Of a DNA stretch of 64,000 bases, positions 55,293 through 64,000 are shown in pieces. The position numbers were made by a program, and so were the translations under genes. Under the pieces are notes generated by a model. The model did not search any database, was not told the origin of the DNA, and was given only the letters and a program-made list of their open reading frames with translations. Source of the DNA: Aquimarina sp042434915 (GTDB taxonomy: Bacteria > Bacteroidota > Bacteroidia > Flavobacteriales > Flavobacteriaceae). Position 1 is the stretch's first letter, and the number at the start of each line of letters is the position of its first letter. Location: contig NZ_CP170198.1 in the NCBI RefSeq assembly GCF_042434915.1, positions 1,860,001 to 1,924,000 of the forward strand. The letters run 5' to 3'.

Positions 55293-57146
55293 TCAAAGAC
55301 TTTTAACAAAATCTAAAAAGACCTGTTTATGATGCTCGAGATCCATATTGGGAGATAATGCTACACGTGCAATATAATCCTTGTCACCTTCTTTGGTGGT
55401 CCCTTGAGTTGAAGTAGCTGGAATCGTCCAATAACATCCTTTGAGTTGTCCATAACTCACACAATACTTGCTTTCTTGGGGGATTTTTGTAATCATTAAA
55501 TTAATTAACTTAAGATTTAAGGCTCGTTTGTAAGCTTCCTTTTCTTCGGCAGTAGTACCTTTGGTGGGTAAATCTAGAGAAAACACAGAAGGTGTAAAAC
55601 CCTGGTCGGCTAATGCTTCAGATACAAAATTGATTTTGGCGTCAGGTAAAACTTCTTTGATAAAATTTACCATTTCGCGTGTATTCTTATAGGCATCTAA
55701 AATTCTTTGATTCATAGAAGGCAATTGTTTTGCCAAAATTTCATATTGCAAATGAGTGGCTTCGTTGTCACAAATTATAAGATGCTTAGCTATTGTATCC
55801 ATTAAAGATTTTGTATGGATATTACCTACACAGTATCCAGCCGTGCATTTACCTCCACTAGGAAATTTAGAGCCACTAGCATACGAAAGGGCTCTAATGG
55901 TCGATAGCATTTCCCCTTCTCCCAAAAATTGAACATTAGGACAAAAGGTTTGGTCTAAAATAAATACCGGATCGATGGCAATAGTGCCTTGAGCTGTTTT
56001 ACGCTCTGTACTTAAAACTTTTTTAAGCTGCATCAGATCTGGAACCTCCACTCTAGGATTTGTTGGAATTTCGGCAATAATATAAGGGATCGCATCCTCA
56101 TTTGCAATCTTATCTAGTACTAGAGCAATACTTCGAACCATATCATTATCCCCATCTACTGGCAGATCCACTACCTCTACAGCATCGATACACGCAGCAA
56201 CTCTTCTAGCTTGATCATTAGTACCTCCATAACAATTAGGAGGAACAATAAATTTGATAGCCTTGCCCTCATGTTTTTGTCGAGCATCGTCAACCAGTCC
56301 CATCATAATAGCATACTGTATAGAAAGTCCACTTGAGCCAACTAGCGGTTTTGTTGGTGAACCAGTAATCTCTCGAATTGTATTTAAAACAAAGGGTTTA
56401 TCTTTGTCTAACGTATCATTTTTAAGAACAAGAGAAGATGCTGAAGTGAAAGACTCTAACACTGCTAAACAATTCGCTGGTGTCATGGCAATAGTTTCCC
56501 TTCTTCTTACATGCTGAATATCTGCGATATACTCTCTGTTTTTTGTTCCATTTACCAACAAAACACTCCCACGGCTTTGATACGTAGCTACATAAAAGTC
56601 AATGTTTGGATTAAGATCACTAGAGATTAGCTCATCGTGATTCCCCACATAAACTGTACTGCCATTACCAGGTACAATATCAGATATTTTATTAACCTTT
56701 ACTAACTCAAAATCATAGCCATACACGTGCTGTATAACTTTGCTATCAAAAGATGATGGTAATGTCCCCGTATAAGTAATCTGAGTACTTTTATTTTCTA
56801 GTGAATTTTTTCTTAACACTGCAAGTATAGGGACAGTCTTTGATGCAAAACTAATAACATGATCAGACTTAGTATTAAACAAATCTGCTAGATACCATTC
56901 TACAATACTAGACAAAGGATGCCCTAATCTTATATAATCATACGCTGTCGGTAAATTGTTTAATACTAATGTGTCAAATGTATTATTGGTATATAAAATA
57001 TCAAACTCTTCCAAAAATTGAGTTTTAGCTACTTCTTCATCATATATATCTAAACGATGCGTAGTTAGATAAAGCCAGTCCTTTGGCATATTTTTCAATA
57101 CATTGTTAATAAATTCTAGCCTCTTATTATCTTGCATATTACTCAC
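55293..57146 (-). CDS. Divergent PLP-dependent Cys/Met-metabolism-like enzyme
   Basis: A 617-aa cytosolic protein. The C-terminal two thirds resemble fold-type I PLP enzymes of the cystathionine gamma-synthase group: FIVPPNCYGGTNDQARR, VVDLPVDGDND, FILDQTFCP, and SYASGSKFPSGGKCTAGYC, in which a Lys should bind PLP. The N-terminal 180 residues (with LYLTTHRLDIYDEE) are an extension absent from the ordinary 400-aa enzymes. A weaker alternative is an aminotransferase role. It has its own promoter region and no pathway neighbours, so substrate is unknown. Confidence 0.72.
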   Translation of the reverse strand: MSNMQDNKRLEFINNVLKNMPKDWLYLTTHRLDIYDEEVAKTQFLEEFDILYTNNTFDTLVLNNLPTAYDYIRLGHPLSSIVEWYLADLFNTKSDHVISFASKTVPILAVLRKNSLENKSTQITYTGTLPSSFDSKVIQHVYGYDFELVKVNKISDIVPGNGSTVYVGNHDELISSDLNPNIDFYVATYQSRGSVLLVNGTKNREYIADIQHVRRRETIAMTPANCLAVLESFTSASSLVLKNDTLDKDKPFVLNTIREITGSPTKPLVGSSGLSIQYAIMMGLVDDARQKHEGKAIKFIVPPNCYGGTNDQARRVAACIDAVEVVDLPVDGDNDMVRSIALVLDKIANEDAIPYIIAEIPTNPRVEVPDLMQLKKVLSTERKTAQGTIAIDPVFILDQTFCPNVQFLGEGEMLSTIRALSYASGSKFPSGGKCTAGYCVGNIHTKSLMDTIAKHLIICDNEATHLQYEILAKQLPSMNQRILDAYKNTREMVNFIKEVLPDAKINFVSEALADQGFTPSVFSLDLPTKGTTAEEKEAYKRALNLKLINLMITKIPQESKYCVSYGQLKGCYWTIPATSTQGTTKEGDKDYIARVALSPNMDLEHHKQVFLDFVKSL

Positions 57147-57428
57147 TTTTAAATAGGCTGCAAAGATACGCTAATTAGATTTTTTAATCGTATGACTAAC
57201 GGATTTGTTACTGGTACTTACAAGTACCAACTTCGAATATTTTTTTTACGTAAACTGCTCAAACGCACAAATTACATTATTCATTTATCTACAAAATTAG
57301 ATCTTATAAGTAGTATACACCAAATTATACACTTGTAACTAAGAAAAATTTATATGTTTTTTATACTATTACATCTTCATGGGTAAGTATGCATGAAATT
57401 TTGAAAAAGTTGAAGTACTTCAAGCGTT

Positions 57429-58103
57429 ATGAAAAATTTGGAAAAGCAATCTAAAAGAATTAAAAAGCCGTGGCCAACTAAGGATGCAATGACTCAGGTT
57501 TATAAAATGAAACTTTGGGGTGACAATCAATCTGATTTTTATTCGGGTGAAGGATCACATCATCCTACACTAGTAAAACCTTACTTAAACGTAGTGATTC
57601 CATTTTTGACTTCTTTTAAAGATCCTATCACAGTGTGTGATTTGGGATGTGGCGATTTTAATGTAGGTAAAAAGTTAGTTCCTTATGTTAAAAAATATAT
57701 TGCTGTAGATATTGTAGCCGATCTTATTACACGAAATAAAAAGAAATTTAGAGATGAAAAGATAGAGTTTTGTTGTTTAGATATAGCTAAAGAAACCTTA
57801 CCACCAGCTGATGGAATTATATTAAGACAGGTATTACAACATCTATCTAACGACGAAGTTAATAGTATCGTGAGTAAATTATCTAAGTATACCTTTGCTA
57901 TTGTAACCGAGCACATCCCAGACGGAGATTTTGAACCGAACAAAGATATTATTTCAGGACAAGGGATTAGGTTAAAAAAACAAAGTGGTCTTAATCTCCT
58001 AACTCCACCATTCAATTTAAAGGTAAAAGAAGAAAGGCAATTAATCGCTGTTGTTCCCACAAATCATATAGGAGTTCTTGTAACTACACTTTATATTTTT
58101 TAA
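57429..58103 (+). CDS. Class I SAM-dependent methyltransferase
   Basis: A 224-aa cytosolic methyltransferase. Motif I is VCDLGCGDFNVGKKL, motif II VDIVADL, and the region GIILRQVLQHLSNDEV gives motif IV/V. The N-terminal WPTKDAMTQVYKMKLWGDNQ segment is shared by some small-molecule methyltransferases of similar size. Substrate unknown. It stands alone between two gene-poor stretches. Confidence 0.85.
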   Translation: MKNLEKQSKRIKKPWPTKDAMTQVYKMKLWGDNQSDFYSGEGSHHPTLVKPYLNVVIPFLTSFKDPITVCDLGCGDFNVGKKLVPYVKKYIAVDIVADLITRNKKKFRDEKIEFCCLDIAKETLPPADGIILRQVLQHLSNDEVNSIVSKLSKYTFAIVTEHIPDGDFEPNKDIISGQGIRLKKQSGLNLLTPPFNLKVKEERQLIAVVPTNHIGVLVTTLYIF

Positions 58104-58561
58104 TTATAATTAAATTGACATAGTACATTACTGTACTAAATTATAATCCTTGTAGCATGTTAATCAAAAATTTCTATTTTATAATTATATCCTCTAATAT
58201 TCTATAGCGTTATACACGTATACGTTCCAAAACAACCCTAAGACTTTATAGATTGGTAAATCACTACACTTGAATGCAACGGCATACCACATATTGCAAT
58301 ATTAAAATACTGGAAGATTATGGTTTGAATGGTTTTTAATAAAGTATCTTTGAGACGGTTGTATTTATCATTTGATAATAATTATCTTTTTGCACCACTT
58401 CAGCAAATTGCTTAGGCTAACATCAAGGTCTTATTTTGACTAATAACACTCTAGCGATCAACTTAATGACTGTTTGCTAGCACTTGACTATTTTAAATAG
58501 TGATTCTAATCTTACGTGTTGCTCATTTCATTACTCTGCAGTTCGTTTCAAATTATAGACA
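58104..58561. other. 458-bp intergenic region without recognised genes
   Basis: A/T-rich, stops in all frames, no RNA gene or clear terminator. Degraded sequence or an unrecognised small RNA cannot be excluded. Confidence 0.5.
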
Positions 58562-59704
58562 ATGGCTTTATTACAAATGGGTGTCATCGGAACTTCCAAA
58601 AAAGAAGACGAAAGACGCGTGCCTATTCATCCAGAACATTTAAACAGACTTCCAGAACATATTCGAAAACAATTAATTTTTGAAAAGGGGTACGGTGCTC
58701 CATTTAATATTAATGATGAAGAAATTAATGAAATAACTGGCGGAATAGCAACACGTAGTGAAATATTATCTGATATTGGTGCTGCTATTATTGCTAAACC
58801 TGTTCTCTCGGATCTAGAAACCCTCAAAGACGAAGGAATTATTTGGGGGTATCCTCATTGTGCACAACAATCTGAAATTACACAAACTGCAATAACCAAA
58901 AAATTAACTTTAATTGCTTTTGAAGATATGTACGTATGGAGTCCAACGGGGCAAATGGGACGGCATACTTTTTATAAAAATAATGAAATGGCTGGGTATA
59001 GCGCAGTTATTCATGCCCTGCAGTTAAAAGGTATTGATGGGCATTATGGAAACCAACGAAAGGTGCTAATTTTTAGTTTTGGCGCTGTAAGTAGAGGGGC
59101 GATCTATGCTTTAAAAGCACATGGTTTTAGAGATATTACGATTTGCATTCAGCGACCAGACCACGAAGTGAGAGAAGAAGTATTGGACGTTCATTATACG
59201 AGACTTAGAAAAGGTAAAAAAGACGAACCACGATTAATTGTTGTCGAACACGATGGGTCAGAACGATCACTTATCGATGTAATTCACGAATCTGAAATTA
59301 TTATTAACGGAACTTATCAAGATACCGATGATCCAATTGACTATGTAACAGCCGATGAAAAATCAATATTGAAACCAGGAACCTTAATAATTGATGTAAG
59401 TTGTGATGAAGGTATGGGATTTTATTTTGCAAAACCTACTACATTTAAACATCCGATTATCGCAATTGATAAAATTGATTATTACGCTGTGGATCATACT
59501 CCAAGTTATTTTTGGGAAAGTGCTTCTAGATCAATTTCTGCAGCCTTAATCGTACATTTGCCATCGGTAATATCGGGAAGAGCAAGTTGGCATAAAAATA
59601 AGACCATTCAAAATGCTATCAATATAAATCAGGGAGTTATTGTAAAAGACGCCATTCTTAGATTTCAAAATCGCACTATAGACTACCCTCATCCATTTTT
59701 TTAA
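58562..59704 (+). CDS. N5-(carboxyethyl)ornithine synthase-like dehydrogenase
   Basis: A 380-aa protein of the alanine dehydrogenase/PNT family. The N-terminal domain starts MGVIGTSKKEDERRVPIHPE, with the ERRVP motif and substrate Lys later (LIFEKGYG). The Rossmann part has VLIFSFGAVSRGAIYALKAH, as in Ceo enzymes, which join pyruvate and ornithine reductively. The substrate could be another amino acid; ordinary alanine dehydrogenase has a different N-terminal spacing. About 110 bp separate it from a methyltransferase on the same strand. Confidence 0.82.
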   Translation: MALLQMGVIGTSKKEDERRVPIHPEHLNRLPEHIRKQLIFEKGYGAPFNINDEEINEITGGIATRSEILSDIGAAIIAKPVLSDLETLKDEGIIWGYPHCAQQSEITQTAITKKLTLIAFEDMYVWSPTGQMGRHTFYKNNEMAGYSAVIHALQLKGIDGHYGNQRKVLIFSFGAVSRGAIYALKAHGFRDITICIQRPDHEVREEVLDVHYTRLRKGKKDEPRLIVVEHDGSERSLIDVIHESEIIINGTYQDTDDPIDYVTADEKSILKPGTLIIDVSCDEGMGFYFAKPTTFKHPIIAIDKIDYYAVDHTPSYFWESASRSISAALIVHLPSVISGRASWHKNKTIQNAININQGVIVKDAILRFQNRTIDYPHPFF

Positions 59705-59814
59705 TTAGTAGATTGATTAGCCTAATTACTAGTGAGTGCTTTCTATCTTAATTTACGAGAAAGAACTATTTATTTAATCTTCAACACTTACATTTTTAAG
59801 TAATTTTTACAACT

Positions 59815-60870
59815 ATGATCGTTACGAGACCAGAACCTTTGATTCTTAAAAAAAAATTAAAGGTTTTTGATAACACCACAACTATAAAGGCTACGATTAG
59901 TGCTTTAGAGGCAGGAGATGCTGTGGTAATAAATAGTTTTTATAGTGATGGGTTATTACTGCTCAATGCTTTACAGGTACACCTTAAAAAAGAAATATCT
60001 GGAGATTCTTATTTAGAACAACGTTCCTATCGATCCGCTTATCGTAATTTATCAAATTTAGTCTTAATAGAAATTAATGAACATCGATTGATCACAAAAA
60101 AATCTCCTGTAATTGGTTGGTTTGAAAAATTATACCCCGATATCAAAAATTTTTTATTACCATTTCCTCAAGTTCAAGGACTTAATAGCGCTTGGCAATG
60201 GTATAAGAATGGTATTAAAATACCCTTACTACGAAATAAAATTCACCCTTATTATGGAACCTATTTTCCCACACGATTTGAGCATTTAGAGCTTTTTGAT
60301 GCATGGTTAAAGCGGTATGATGGCCCCAAAAAAACAGCTATCGATATAGGATTTGGAAGCGGAGTACTTTCTCTTCAAATGATTACCAATGGTTTTCAAA
60401 ATGTTTTTGGTACAGACATTAATCCCAATGCCATTATTGGTCTCACAGAATTTATGGTGACTACAAAACTATCTAGAAAAATTACTTTAGATTTTGGGTA
60501 TTTGTTCGGAAAATGGAAAAAACCAACCGAATTGATTGTGTTCAATCCTCCTTGGCTGCCTCAATCTTATAAGCTAGATCGCTTGGATGAAGCTATCTAT
60601 TATACTAAAGAACTGTTTCCTGATTTTTTTAGAGAAGCAAAATTAAGACTCTTACCCACAGGTAAACTAGTATTAATTTTTTCTAATTTAGCGCAAATAT
60701 CGAATGTCACCAAATTGCATCCGATAGCGCAGGAACTTGCTCACGGCGGAAGATTTAAATTAGAAAAGCTTATAACAAAGAATGTAAAAACTGCCTCAAA
60801 AAAAACAAATCGAAATCAATACTGGCGTATATCTGAGAAGGTCGAATTATGGATTTTAACACACGCATAA
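59815..60870 (+). CDS. N6/N5-type class I methyltransferase
   Basis: A 351-aa protein with motif I TAIDIGFGSGVLSLQM, FGTDINPNAIIG and motif IV NPPWLP. The NPPW form is shared by PrmC/HemK-type and RNA/DNA amino-methyltransferases that methylate glutamine or adenine amino groups. The N-terminal 170 residues are a domain I do not recognise. It could be cotranscribed with the dehydrogenase before it. Target unknown. Confidence 0.82.
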   Translation: MIVTRPEPLILKKKLKVFDNTTTIKATISALEAGDAVVINSFYSDGLLLLNALQVHLKKEISGDSYLEQRSYRSAYRNLSNLVLIEINEHRLITKKSPVIGWFEKLYPDIKNFLLPFPQVQGLNSAWQWYKNGIKIPLLRNKIHPYYGTYFPTRFEHLELFDAWLKRYDGPKKTAIDIGFGSGVLSLQMITNGFQNVFGTDINPNAIIGLTEFMVTTKLSRKITLDFGYLFGKWKKPTELIVFNPPWLPQSYKLDRLDEAIYYTKELFPDFFREAKLRLLPTGKLVLIFSNLAQISNVTKLHPIAQELAHGGRFKLEKLITKNVKTASKKTNRNQYWRISEKVELWILTHA

Positions 60871-60910
60871 CTTACAGAAACTGCTCTAAGACAATATTAC
60901 TAATAAGTTA

Positions 60911-61786
60911 CTATTCGATGATTGTATCAATAGTAATTGTAAACTTGGTATTGGGTTCAATTACTTTATAGTTTGTTTTTTTTATTAATTCAATGGACTC
61001 ATTTTCTCGATCAGGAAGTCCGAGCCAAGGTTCAATACAAACAAAATTTGCTGATGGTTTGGACCATAGTGCCAGATGAGGGTACCCAGTGAATCTTACA
61101 ACTATTCCTTTGGTATCACTTTTTTTACGCAATCGAACCCAATCACAAGGAATGTTAGAAAATATCAAGGCATCATTATCAAATATAGTATCAGAGAGTG
61201 ACACTACCCTTTTATGAGTTTGAATTTTACTTTTTTTATGGGATAATAATCCAGAAGATGCTAGTTGATACATTTCGAGATTCAAGTGCTCTGGAAATTC
61301 GACTACGTAGTCTGATAAACCAACTTCATCGCTTATTGGACATGCATAGGCAGTATGCCCGCCACAAACAAAATGCATTGGTATCGAGTCATTATTTGTA
61401 ATTTGATAAGTCATGCATAATCGTGTATCAACGAGCGTATACTTAACTGTAAAAGTAAACTCAAATGGATAGTATTGACGGGTTTTTTTTGAGCTTTTTA
61501 ATGTAAAAGCACACATTGAAATTCCCTGCTTTTCAAAAATAAGCTGATCATTATTTCGAATTATCCCATGCTTTGGCATTGCATATTCTTTTTGATCATA
61601 AAGAATTTTACCTTCTATTATATTACCAATAGCAGGAAATAATACAGGAGAACTACTACCCCATATCCTAGGGTTTATTTGCCAAATGTATTCTTGACCA
61701 GTAATTTTATCTTTAAGAGAACGGATTTCGGCACCTTTTGACTCGATGATGCAAATCAGATTTTCATTTTCTATGGTATGTAGCAT
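60911..61786 (-). CDS. LacX-type aldose 1-epimerase family protein
   Basis: A 291-aa galactose-mutarotase-fold protein: KGAEIRSLKDKITGQEYIWQ at the start, SPVLFPAIGNIIEG, YAMPKHGIIRN (catalytic His), HFVCGGHTAYACPI and CIEPWLGLPDREN (catalytic Glu). The LacX group acts on unknown sugars or sugar phosphates. Monocistronic and convergent with the methyltransferase gene. Confidence 0.92.
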   Translation of the reverse strand: MLHTIENENLICIIESKGAEIRSLKDKITGQEYIWQINPRIWGSSSPVLFPAIGNIIEGKILYDQKEYAMPKHGIIRNNDQLIFEKQGISMCAFTLKSSKKTRQYYPFEFTFTVKYTLVDTRLCMTYQITNNDSIPMHFVCGGHTAYACPISDEVGLSDYVVEFPEHLNLEMYQLASSGLLSHKKSKIQTHKRVVSLSDTIFDNDALIFSNIPCDWVRLRKKSDTKGIVVRFTGYPHLALWSKPSANFVCIEPWLGLPDRENESIELIKKTNYKVIEPNTKFTITIDTIIE

Positions 61787-62538
61787 GTTTCAAAAATTTA
61801 AATAGAGCCTTAGATTATCGTTACATTATAAACAGAAGCTTAGTCCCGTTCTATTTTCTAATTTTAAATCCTAAAATAACAATCAGTTATCTAATTTAGA
61901 AAACTATATGAAAGCTATACTAACTTGGGATCGTATACACCTAAGAAAGCTTGCAACAAAATTAACAAATCTTATCTGTATGCCATCTTTATAAGTAAAG
62001 GATGTTTAACTTCTTAGTAAATTATAAATATAAAATGCTACCTACCATTTTATATGTACGTGTTAAAAAAATCCTTTAAAAAAAGCAGGCGAGCAAACTG
62101 TATTATATAAAAAATACATTTTGTATTAATTCATTTTTATATGGGATCGATATAAAAGTCCTTTGATTGTTAGGATTGTTCTCACTAGTATTGATTAACG
62201 TCTTTCCATGTATTATGGTATCACAGCCTTCTTGGCTATGATTTTTAATCCTTACTCATTTGGTTAGCTATATGAGTTGATAAATACTGTTCTAATAATT
62301 TTTTAAAAATATTCAGGACTACCCTTCTTTTTATCTACAATTCTTCGATTTCAAATCATTCATTAGCAAGAATCTGTATAGGTGAAATGCAATATTTTTT
62401 AATTCGAATAGTTAAGTATAATAATTTATCGGAAAACATAATTGAGAAAAAAAAATAAAAATACAACTTTATTATGACACTATACAGCAATATATCTACT
62501 GTATATCCGTAACTAACATAACCAAATTACTTAGTATT
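61787..62538. other. 752-bp intergenic region without recognised genes
   Basis: A/T-rich region with stops in all frames. A short hairpin with a T-rich tail (AGCC/GGCT near 62228-62240) is the only structure noticed. It precedes the cytolysin gene and probably contains its promoter. Confidence 0.5.
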
Positions 62539-64000
62539 ATGAATTGTAAATCTTTTACTTATCTAACAAAAATTTTAATCATTTTTACCTTTGCAGGAGT
62601 TGTATCTTGTAATAAAGATGATGAAACTTCTCCTCCAAGTTCAGAAGAATTTGACCTGAGCACATTTTCTGGAGTGATTGCCCAAGGAAATAGTTTTGAT
62701 CCCTTCCCAGAATCAAGAAAAACTGATGTTTTAAAAGAAGCATCACCTGTTAATGACGATATTGAAGTCTTAAAAGAAGATGGCTCAATTGACGTGCAAC
62801 GATTTACATGTACTACCAAAACCGTAAGTGTTTTGGATGGAAATGGGCAATTTCAGCTGTTTGATACCAGTGCAGACGTTATTTATCCAGGAAGTTTGTT
62901 ACAAGGAAAAACTCTTAATGATGCCACCCCAGCACCTATCGTTGTTAAACGTGCGGGAGGTACGATTTCATATAACCTCAATAACGGAAATTTACAATCA
63001 ACTTTTACAGTAGACGAAGTAAAGAAAAGCACTATACAGGATGCTATGAATTCTATAATTGCTAGTTCAGAAAATATAGTTCCAGCCAATTTTCAATTAG
63101 ATATTGTACAAGTGGAGTCTGAGAGTCAATTGGCGTTAGAATTAGGTATTGATGTAAAAGCATTTGGCGCTAAGGTTTCGTCTGACATGTCTTTTAGTAC
63201 AGAGAAAAAATTTAATCGTACATTGGTTAAACTCAATCAGTCTTATTATACAATGAGCTTTGATTTACCAACAAATACAGGAGAGATTTTTCACGAGAGT
63301 GTTACCCCAGAACAATTGAACAATTTTATACAGCCAGATAATCCTGGAACGTTTATTTCGTCTGTTACCTTCGGAAGAATATTTTTTATGTTAGTTGAAT
63401 CAACATCAAGTCGAAAAGAAATGCAAGCAAGCTTAAGTACTGCATTCAAAGGATTTGGAGCAAAGGTAGAGTCAGAATTAGAAGTTAATGCTATCCAATC
63501 ACTTAAAGATCTAAAAATTAAGGTTATTGCCTATGGTGGTGACGCAGAAGGAAGTTTTGAATTGGCTGGTGAGAGTAGTGTTGAAGCTATTGCTGATAAA
63601 TTAGCAAAAAGCACAAATATTCGTGCAGGATTACCCCTATCCTACGTAGTACGAAGTATTGAAAATCCAGATCAAATCGTTGGTACTACATTGGCTACAG
63701 AATTTGATGTGACAGAATGTGAGCTTAAAGGTTTGTTACCTAGCGAAGGCTATCAAGGACTTGTTGATATTTTTGAAGATGGTATCGGCGCAGCTGCCAA
63801 TATAAAAGGTAATACTATTGTAGTATACAATATTGCTGGTAACAAATATGCATTTTATGATGTTGGTGCGGGAAAAGTATTGGGCAAATTTGATCTCAAC
63901 GATCCCAACGGACCTATGGGAGTTAGTGCATTTGATAAGGTAGGTGCCATTGTAAAGTTTGAATTTGGTGATAATGGCTTAAAAGATGAGACTTTTGTCT
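62539..64000 (+). CDS. Cholesterol-dependent-cytolysin family lipoprotein, C-terminus beyond window
   Basis: At least 487 aa. Lipobox FAGVVSCNKDD with C24 as the lipidated Cys. Residues about 90-375 match thiol-activated cytolysins domain by domain: VIYPGSLLQGKTL (near 115), TVDEVKKSTIQDAMNSIIAS, GAKVSSDMSFSTEKKF, LVKLNQSYYTMSFDLPTN, FISSVTFGRIFFMLVESTSS and a final PLSYVVRSIEN. Domain 4 with its undecapeptide, expected next, is not seen; instead a beta-rich segment begins near residue 400 (FEDGIGAAANIKGN, YAFYDVGAGK). The start codon lies after a long non-coding gap. Similar CDC-like genes occur in other Flavobacteriia, and the receptor is unknown. Confidence 0.88.
   Translation, partial: MNCKSFTYLTKILIIFTFAGVVSCNKDDETSPPSSEEFDLSTFSGVIAQGNSFDPFPESRKTDVLKEASPVNDDIEVLKEDGSIDVQRFTCTTKTVSVLDGNGQFQLFDTSADVIYPGSLLQGKTLNDATPAPIVVKRAGGTISYNLNNGNLQSTFTVDEVKKSTIQDAMNSIIASSENIVPANFQLDIVQVESESQLALELGIDVKAFGAKVSSDMSFSTEKKFNRTLVKLNQSYYTMSFDLPTNTGEIFHESVTPEQLNNFIQPDNPGTFISSVTFGRIFFMLVESTSSRKEMQASLSTAFKGFGAKVESELEVNAIQSLKDLKIKVIAYGGDAEGSFELAGESSVEAIADKLAKSTNIRAGLPLSYVVRSIENPDQIVGTTLATEFDVTECELKGLLPSEGYQGLVDIFEDGIGAAANIKGNTIVVYNIAGNKYAFYDVGAGKVLGKFDLNDPNGPMGVSAFDKVGAIVKFEFGDNGLKDETFV

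Noticed and set aside
62228..62240. Terminator-like hairpin in the long gap before the cytolysin gene
   Set aside because: The stem is very short and no gene on the plus strand ends near it.

Overview
The window looks like a marine Flavobacteriaceae chromosome (Bacteroidota). The reasons are low G+C, many start codons preceded by A-rich rather than strong Shine-Dalgarno sequence, TAnnTTTG-type -7 promoter elements, TonB receptors with an N-terminal carboxypeptidase-regulatory-like domain, SCSDDD-type lipoproteins, and families typical of the phylum (DUF4494, DUF4374, a MoxR/VWA pair, a GG-leader peptide). Species cannot be told from the sequence. No rRNA, tRNA or CRISPR array was seen.

Layout. 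1-13.3 kb is ordinary core: dnaK (cut by the window edge), sdaA, an NTF2-like secreted protein, panB, an RluA-type pseudouridine synthase, a lipoprotein, an EamA exporter, a large helical-repeat protein, and a compact leuA-leuC-leuD-leuB operon. At 13.4 kb sits an orphan 54-aa GG-leader peptide. From 13.7 to 19.4 kb the character changes: a GC-rich array of degenerate 42-bp repeats is followed by single-gene units. Each of three complete genes (a probable DUF6236 protein, a GHKL-ATPase/PD-(D/E)xK-like protein, a DUF4393/Abi-alpha protein) is tightly bracketed by its own 8-10 nt inverted repeat, always with GTTG in the 5' arm and CAAC or CAAT in the 3' arm. Between them are long foldable sequences: one imperfect hairpin closed by CAAC/GTTG, and three copies of a promoter-plus-two-hairpin leader. 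This resembles integron cassette logic, but no integrase is visible, and the content suggests a phage-defence island. It is the best candidate for an undescribed system in the window.

19.5-28.7 kb is an iron or xenosiderophore locus: an AraC regulator diverges from a TonB receptor, a DUF4374 lipoprotein, an ankyrin protein, a DUF2271 protein with a candidate FMN-attachment motif (DATTGAT), and a PepSY membrane protein fused to a flavodoxin/FAD/NAD(P)H reductase. Together they suggest uptake followed by periplasmic reduction of a ferric chelate.

28.8-32.4 kb is a decay zone: a small membrane protein and a PAF-acetylhydrolase-like gene are each broken by one base at a poly-T tract, followed by two broken acetyltransferases. 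32.5-61.8 kb returns to chromosomal genes: an SDR, a SIMPL protein, a response regulator/histidine kinase/response regulator operon, peptidases of families S10, M28 and S9 with a sortilin-like propeller protein, pirin, a MoxR/VWA pair, a fasciclin protein, small DUF proteins, a divergent PLP enzyme, methyltransferases, a carboxyethylornithine synthase-like dehydrogenase and a LacX-type epimerase. The window ends inside a lipoprotein of the cholesterol-dependent cytolysin family whose usual membrane-binding domain 4 seems to be replaced by something else.
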